NCBI GenBank assembly: GCA_963932465.1 | Contig: OZ010790.1 | Coordinates: 351,565,087 to 351,629,086 of the forward strand | Reading direction: 5' to 3' | DNA length: 64,000 bases | Source: Maratus speciosus | Taxonomy: Eukaryota; Arthropoda; Arachnida; Araneae; Salticidae | Shown here: one piece after another, positions 58,296 to 64,000 of the stretch | How positions within the stretch are numbered: position 1 is the stretch's first letter | Layout of the letters: every line of letters starts with the position of its first letter | Notes under the pieces: model-generated | What the model was told of the DNA's origin: nothing | Database searches by the model: none | Seen by the model: only the letters and a program-made list of their open reading frames with translations | Made by a program: the position numbers and the translations under genes

Positions 58296-58602
58296 CTCTT
58301 TGCACTCAAGGGCTCCTGAGCGGAATCATTTAAAATTTGTCTTCAAACTCGAGGGCTCCGCTACGGAGACAATGCAAATAATTTTGTGATACCTGTCTAG
58401 AAAAGTCAAGCTTACATATTGGCAATTGCTTCGAGAGGTATCATACCTTGGACGATTACAAAATGTAATAATTATATATATATATATATTTATATAATCA
58501 TAACATTTGTATTCATAAAGAATTATAAAAATAATAAGATACAACTAAAATCGCTTCGAGTTGCTGGTAATACGAATGAAAAAAGACTTCGAGTGCAAAG
58601 GG
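58296..58602. mobile_element. piggyBac-like MITE, 307 bp
   Basis: The left end TTAACTCTTTGCACTCAAGG and the right end, inverted, TTAACCCTTTGCACTCGAAG are bounded by TTAA (58292-58295 and 58603-58606). TTAACCCTTTGCACTCGA is a typical piggyBac-type start. The interior is non-coding with a TA run (58474-58492). Confidence 0.8.
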
Positions 58603-58606
58603 TTAA

Positions 58607-59384
58607 AAATATTGTAAGCTTACTTTAAGCTACTTTTTTTACTTCTCGCGTATACAGTTTGAACTTTTACAGATTTTATTTTAACTGCATACCGCATTTC
58701 AGTCCAGATGCCTTATGTATATAATCCAAAATACATGAACATTATACTTGAAATATTCACGAATCATTTGATAAAATATTTTTCCGTTTATAAGCAGATA
58801 AATTCTTCCCGTACTTTAAATCAGCTTACTTTAGTTTCATGTATATTTGAAATACTGTATCAAAACGAATCCATTTATATTTTAACTAGAATATATTGCA
58901 GATGTCAAACAATGTATTATATTTTTAAAGCATGCGAATTTACTGCATATTTTGTAGAAAATAATAAAAGTTAGAATTAGTCATTTCTTGTCAAAAAGAG
59001 TATACAGCTTCACATTTTTTTAAAAACTGCTGCAGAACTAAACAAGATTGAAAAGTATTGATTTTCTCAAACAAAATAGAGCAATAATTTATTCAGATAA
59101 TTTATAACATAAATTTACTTAAATACACCAAATAGAAGAAATAATTCCACGGTTCTCTATTTTGTAATTTTGACATTCTCCATGAGTTCTTGCCTTCGTA
59201 AATTTAACATTTTTATTTTTTTTCGTCTTACAGGCACTTATAGAACTGTTTTAAACAGCACAGCAATTACATGCATGCTTTCTTAAAGTAATTTGTGCTT
59301 TTATTAAGTTGCTTTGGTCATATTTTAGTAAGAATTGTAAACCATCTTATAGATCATTTATTTATCCATCGTTTCGTCTAGTGA

Positions 59385-59427
<43 letters not shown>

Positions 59428-59703
59428 TTATTAGTATTATAAAAAGTATTTTTTTAGGTCGATGTGTTCAGCATTTTTATTCATTTATTTTTTTAAACGC
59501 CTGCATCATTTTAACTATTATAATCGGTATTGTTGTTGTAAGTCCGCTATTTCATCTTTCTAAAAATGTCATTTTTGTAAGTCTTAAGTGGAAAATTAAA
59601 AAAAAAAAATCTCAAAACTTTAATAAAGCTTTTAACAACTGAAAATTTATTTTAAATAATAATACTTGTTTTATCGCAAAAAATTGTACGAAACGTGTTA
59701 TCA

Positions 59704-59736
<33 letters not shown>

Positions 59737-60225
59737 AACTCTTCAAAGTATGCGGATTGTAGATGTCTCGTTTACTCATAACCGATAATTTTCTAAAAAA
59801 GATGGTAGTCGTGTTTTATTCATTACAAAATTATAAATGTTGTATAATTTCTAACTGAATAATAAGTAATTTTCCATGGTTTTTTTTTGCAGGAAATATT
59901 TTTCTACTTTTTGAAATAGTAATAAGAAATTGTGATTTTTTAGCAGCAGGAATTTTGGAATAACGGATTATTTCTTGAAAGGAAAAGGATAAAGCAGCAA
60001 AGCAATTTAAAATTTATGGGTTTTTTTTGGGGGGGGGGGGGGCATTGTTTGATCTAAACACGATTATATAACCAGAAAGGTAGTTATTTGTTTATTTTTT
60101 TCTTCAAATGTAACATATGAAGAGTATCATTACATAGAATAAATTGTGATAAAGTAACATGTGTATTGAAAAGTGTTTTAAAATGTTAAAGATTGTTGAG
60201 CGTTAAATTAAAATCTTATATACTA
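58607..60225. other. Unassigned AT-rich DNA with poly(A) runs (59387-59425, 59705-59734)
   Basis: No gene recognised. Two long A runs and a G-run (60029-60042) occur. The last 30 bp before the Helitron (GATTGTTGAGCGTTAAATTA then AAATCTT) recur near 63279-63309. Confidence 0.5.
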
Positions 60226-62071
60226 CTAGCTGTACCCGGCCACTCGTTGCTGTGGATCAGTCTGGCTAAATGGAAAAGAAAAAAAAGGGAAAGTGCACAA
60301 TTCTAATATGTTTAATTTCCCAATGCTTGTGGGTATACAATATTTTTTGTTGTTACATTGTCTGCGCATATATAGAGATTGTCTGGTTTCCAGATTCTAT
60401 AACATGAAACATGTAATTGTGTGTGCGAGATGCGATCCATGTATAGATCTAAATCGCAGAATTCCAAAGCTTGGCCTTAAGCTTTGTTGGTGGAGATTGC
60501 AAACGCCAATCAAATTGGTAATAGCAATCTCTTAAATTGAAATGACACATCCATTGGAATCAGAGGAATGCGAGGAATGAGGACATCTTCACCATTGAAA
60601 GGTCCTGTGAAGATTGTTGCTTCTGCGACGTTGCTCATTTTCTTACTGTAAGCTGCGTGGCGTTGGAAAGGTTTGGCTGGTGGATATTTTGCAACATCAT
60701 AATTGGCACGCTGATTGTCAATTGCAGTAGGTGAGGTGGCATCTGTTTCAGATCGAGTGAATTAAAAAGTAAAGAGCCCGGTTAAATTGATGGCATCGAG
60801 CTCACAGGCTATTCACACTAATTGTATATTATACTCTTACTCTTATTAAGAACAATGCCCTTGAAAAATAAATGAAGGCGGGATTATTCCAAAGTTTACC
60901 CCCTTTATAGTTAACCAATAAAGTCAAAATCTAATCAGGGAAGCGCCTTATCAGGATAAACCTGTATACCAAATTTGAAGCAAATCGGATAATTCTGCAT
61001 GAAAAACCAATTCATCTAAATTAAGGCGGTACTAGTCCCCATTCCCCCCTTTTATACTTAACCAATGAACTCCCAAAACTAATCAGTGAAGCGCGTTATC
61101 AGAATGAATCTAGTTACGAAATTTCAAGCAAATCGGATAATTCTGTATGAAAAACCGGCTTATCTAAATTAACGGTGGTAATTAGCCCCCCCGTTATCGC
61201 CCTTTATACTTAACCAGTGAACCCTCAAAACTAATCAGGGAAGCGCCATATCAGAATGCATCTATTTACAAAATTTGAAGCATATCGGATATTTCTATGA
61301 AGAGTTATCGCGCTACTTACGTATATACATAAATGGGTACACACATACGTACAAACACACCTGCGGGCACATTAACTCTCGGGCTTTAATACCCTGTAAG
61401 CAAAACCGAAAAAAAAAATCACGAACTAAAAAACAAAGAAAAAACATAAAAAATAATGACGGAATATTTCAGTAATGTGCCTCTACAGGTGGCAAAGTGG
61501 TAGTTGGAGGAGGGGGCGGGAGGTGCATAATATGAAAGAGTGGTTAAAGGGCTTTCTAACGATATACCACATAATTGTTGCAGAAAAAAAAATTAAAAAA
61601 CTGCCCCCGGATGGTGAAAAATTTGGGAGGGGGGAAAAGTGAGGTTCATAATTGGTATATTAAAAGACGCGGGCGTTCAAATGCAGCGCAATCCGTGAAT
61701 TTGAAAGCAATCGGTGAACTTTCGGAGCTTTAAGATTTTGTACAATCGAACATTTACATTTTTATTTACATAAAAATTTGCCTCCCGGGAGGGAAAGTGG
61801 TGGGAGTTGCAGGAGAGGTGCATAATATGAAAGAGTGGTCAAAGCGCATTCTAATGATATATCACATGATGGGTGTCGGAAAAAAATTAAAAAGCGCCCC
61901 TGGTGAAGGGAAGGGGGTAAATTGGGGGAGGGGCGAGGTTCATAATAGGTATATAACAACACGCTCGTATTCGAATGCAACTCAATCCGTGAATTTCAAA
62001 GCAATCGGTGAAGAACGTTCGGAGATTATCGATTTTGTACAAAGGGACATTTACATTTTTATTTATATAGA
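60226..62071 (-). mobile_element. Helitron, 1,846 bp deletion derivative
   Basis: On the minus strand the element starts TCTATATAAATAAAAATG (from 62071) and ends GGCCGGGTACAGCTAG (to 60226). It lies between host A and T: forward bases A at 60225 and T at 62072. TC start, CTAG end and A/T target are Helitron hallmarks. The 3' end is preceded by the remnant of a Pif1-type helicase C-terminus (60300-60640). The middle holds tandem repeats: about three units at 60890-61290 (GAAGCGC.(T/A)TATCAG.AT, AAGCA.ATCGGATA.TTCT), and two at 61495-61740 and 61790-62020 (GTGCATAATATGAAAGAGTG, CAATCCGTGAATTT.AAAGCA). The Rep domain and most of the helicase are missing. Confidence 0.85.
60300..60640 (-). pseudogene. 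Helitron Pif1-like helicase, C-terminal fragment
   Basis: The minus strand reads VAEATIFTGPFNGEDVLIPR then IPLIPMDVSFQFKR, LLLPIWLAFAISTNKA, a TAA stop, then GQALEFCDLD, ISHTQLHVSCYRIWKPDNLY and KNIVYPQAL. This is the end of Helitron RepHel, whose usual form is GEDV.IPRIPLIP, RLQFPVRLAFAMTINKSQGQ and a ...QLYVA.SR..... tail. The helicase motif VI glutamine codon (normally SQGQ, here A-stop-GQ) has become TAA. In the family this helicase unwinds the donor strand during rolling-circle transposition. This fragment is non-functional. Confidence 0.8.
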
Positions 62072-62650
62072 TTACTAAATAGAGTGATTTATATTAATTA
62101 AAATTTCCAACGTAAATCTAATGTCCAAATTTAATCATCTGAGTAATTTTATTAAGGCTGTTCTCAAATCCAAATTGGCAACTTTATGACACTTGTTTGA
62201 ATTCAATTTTGTTCGGAACCGCAGAAACTGGCAGACGTTGATATTCAGAAACTATGTGATCGAAAGACGTTTTCCGTTTTTTTTCTTTTTTGTGAACACA
62301 ATAGATCTTTCAAGAAATACTGTCAAAGTTAACGTTTTGAACCCAACTCCCCGACGAAAAACCAGTCAACAAAGGGAGGAAAGCGCCTTGTCACGTGATC
62401 AAAAATACGATAGGTAATTTATTTATCCAAAAAAGTGAAAATCATTTCGATTCCAAATCTCTTCCATAGTCAGGTCTGCCAATTTTATACGTTTACGTTT
62501 ACAAATGTGTACATTATTGTGTCAGAAAGTTTCGCACTTGTTGAGCGGTGAACTTAAGAACAGCCTTAGAAATAAATGGTTCTGTATATCATTTTTTCTG
62601 CACCTGGACATTGTTCAATCTGCATATAATTACACAAGATTAGAATTGAA

Positions 62651-62693
<43 letters not shown>

Positions 62694-63552
62694 TATAAGC
62701 AATTTATGAAGCGTATAATTATGCAGGCGGTAACACAGAAAAGATTTCATTAGTGTTCCATATACCGTGAAATGAGGAATTGAAGTAAGCTTGTTTTTTT
62801 TTAATGTATCCTTTAAATTAATTATGAGGAATTTCATAATTATCCCATTCTAACCAAAAAGTTCGTCATGTTACCTGTCTGGTATTCGCTACGCATATTG
62901 AATATTTATTTATAAAAAAATCTTTGAAATGTAAATTAACTGTAGAGAATTAATATAATTTCAAAACCTATAAAAGAACTATATTTCCATTTGCAGTTTA
63001 ATATTTTAAAGTTATGTCTCACACTATATATGTGTTATTATACGAACAGAAAATATATAAAATCAGTAAATAAACAACAAATATTTTTTTAATTGTTGGT
63101 TGTAAATTTATGTCAACATCCTAATATGCTATGCATCGCTTTTAAACATTAAAATAATTATCTTAAGAAATAATGATAGTTTTAAAATAACAAAAAATAG
63201 AATACAATTTACTTAATATATTTTTTTTTAAATTTCTGGTAAGCAACAAGTGTTTGGCAAATGCTGGGAAATATAGAAAATTATTGAGCGTTAAATTGAA
63301 ATCTTGGAAACTATTACTGAAAATGTTTAATTTTTATAAAATATGCAAGATAAATTTTAGGAATGGAGCTAATTTTTTAAAAAAATGCATTTAGAAAACT
63401 GTGACTTCATATTTAATTTTCCTCTGTGTTAGGACATTGTTTAATCTGCATATCATCATATTCATTTAATATGGACAATGGTATAATAGCCCAGGCAATA
63501 TGGAATTTTACCTAGCAAAATTAATGGAAGTTCTGGAAATTCGCTTACTTTA
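62072..63552. other. Unassigned AT-rich DNA with poly(T) run and Helitron empty-site paralogue
   Basis: No gene. A T run lies at 62650-62691. Near 63279-63320, ATTGAGCGTTAAATTGAAATC then TTGGAAACTATTACTGAAAA matches the Helitron flanks joined without the element (60197-60225 plus 62072-62085). CCTGGACATTGTTCAATCTG (62604) and the similar word near 63433 show a second local duplication. Confidence 0.5.
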
Positions 63553-64000
63553 TGTTTTTTGGGTCGCTGAAACCGAATTTGTAACTTCCCACTAAAATTT
63601 CCCCCGGCAACCCCCCCCCCCCTCCCCCACAAAAAAGGTTTTTATTTAAAAAAAAAAAACTATTGTTTTAGGGGAAAAGTATCTAGATATTCAGAAAGTA
63701 GACAACATTTGCAACAAATTGGATATATGACATTATGATTTAGAATGAAGGGGAAGGGGGGATCTGCCTCGGAACATGCGCCGCGGTGCTGCGTGGATTA
63801 AGTTGTGCAATTCCACTTAACCACTCACACGTTTACATTCGCCCTCCCATCTCCACTCCGAACTTTCCTTATAAACGTTTCATATAAATATGTTCCTTAT
63901 AAATATTATATAAATTCCCTTTAAGTTTTTTTGGCCGCTGAATCCGAAATTTTAACTTACCCCCAAAATTTCGCCCCCCCCCAGAAACCCCCCGAAAATA
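63553..64000. repeat. Start of a tandem repeat (~370 bp unit) cut by the window end
   Basis: TTTTTTGGGTCGCTGAAACC, then TAACTTCCCACTAAAATTTC and a C-run (63555-63628), are repeated near 63928-64000 as TTTTTTGGCCGCTGAATCCG, TTAACTTACCCCCAAAATTT and a C-run. Whether more units follow cannot be seen. Confidence 0.65.

Noticed and set aside
1..64000. tRNA or rRNA genes
   Set aside because: No GGTTCRANNCC-type B box with a matching A box and no rRNA core words were noticed. A covariance-model scan would be needed to exclude decayed copies.

Overview
The window is AT-rich eukaryotic DNA dominated by repeats. I found no intact host gene, no tRNA or rRNA, and no operon-like layout. The transposons suggest an arthropod, possibly a chelicerate: Penelope-like elements with a GIY-YIG domain, a mariner element with a DUF4817-type N-terminus, pogo/Tigger, Tc1, hAT, piggyBac-like and Helitron copies, and many minisatellites with CAGA runs. 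The taxon is an inference and no single sequence proves it. All coding traces are decayed mobile-element genes or a viral fossil.

The most notable locus is at 40.1-41.0 kb. It is an endogenous copy of a circular Rep-encoding single-stranded (CRESS) DNA virus. The C-terminal superfamily 3 helicase half of Rep is still open for 197 codons. It overlaps, on the same strand and in another frame, the start of an arginine-rich capsid-like reading frame with one in-frame stop. The fossil starts where a 287-292 bp satellite array breaks off. That same array was split by a 5,157 bp hAT-type element flanked by a perfect 8-bp target duplication.

Layout. 0-9 kb: a 1.65 kb hAT-like deletion element and a 2.9 kb TTAA-flanked element, each filled with a minisatellite. 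9-12 kb: a pogo-like end, a 2.3 kb piggyBac-like inverted-repeat element and a 371 bp foldback. 13.5-14.7 kb: a TAA microsatellite and a 549 bp mariner copy. 19.7-22.1 kb: two Penelope-like copies in inverted orientation. 25-31.5 kb: related tandem arrays and a Tc1 transposase pseudogene in two pieces. 31.8-33.5 kb: a pogo/Tigger deletion derivative. 34-41.8 kb: satellite, hAT element, viral fossil and a short copy of the 4.5-7.4 kb family. 42.4-52 kb: a local tandem duplication broken by nested insertions and small terminal-inverted-repeat elements. 54-57.5 kb: two members of one family with an internal ~152 bp tandem array. 57.6-58.6 kb: a third Penelope fragment and a piggyBac-like MITE. 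60.2-62.1 kb: a Helitron with a dead helicase C-terminus and a likely empty-site paralogue at 63.3 kb.

Nothing in the window works as a pathway. The nesting order gives a history: the satellite came before the hAT insertion, and the 42-52 kb duplication probably came before several insertions seen in only one copy. Family names come from motif recognition by eye. No database search or alignment program was run.
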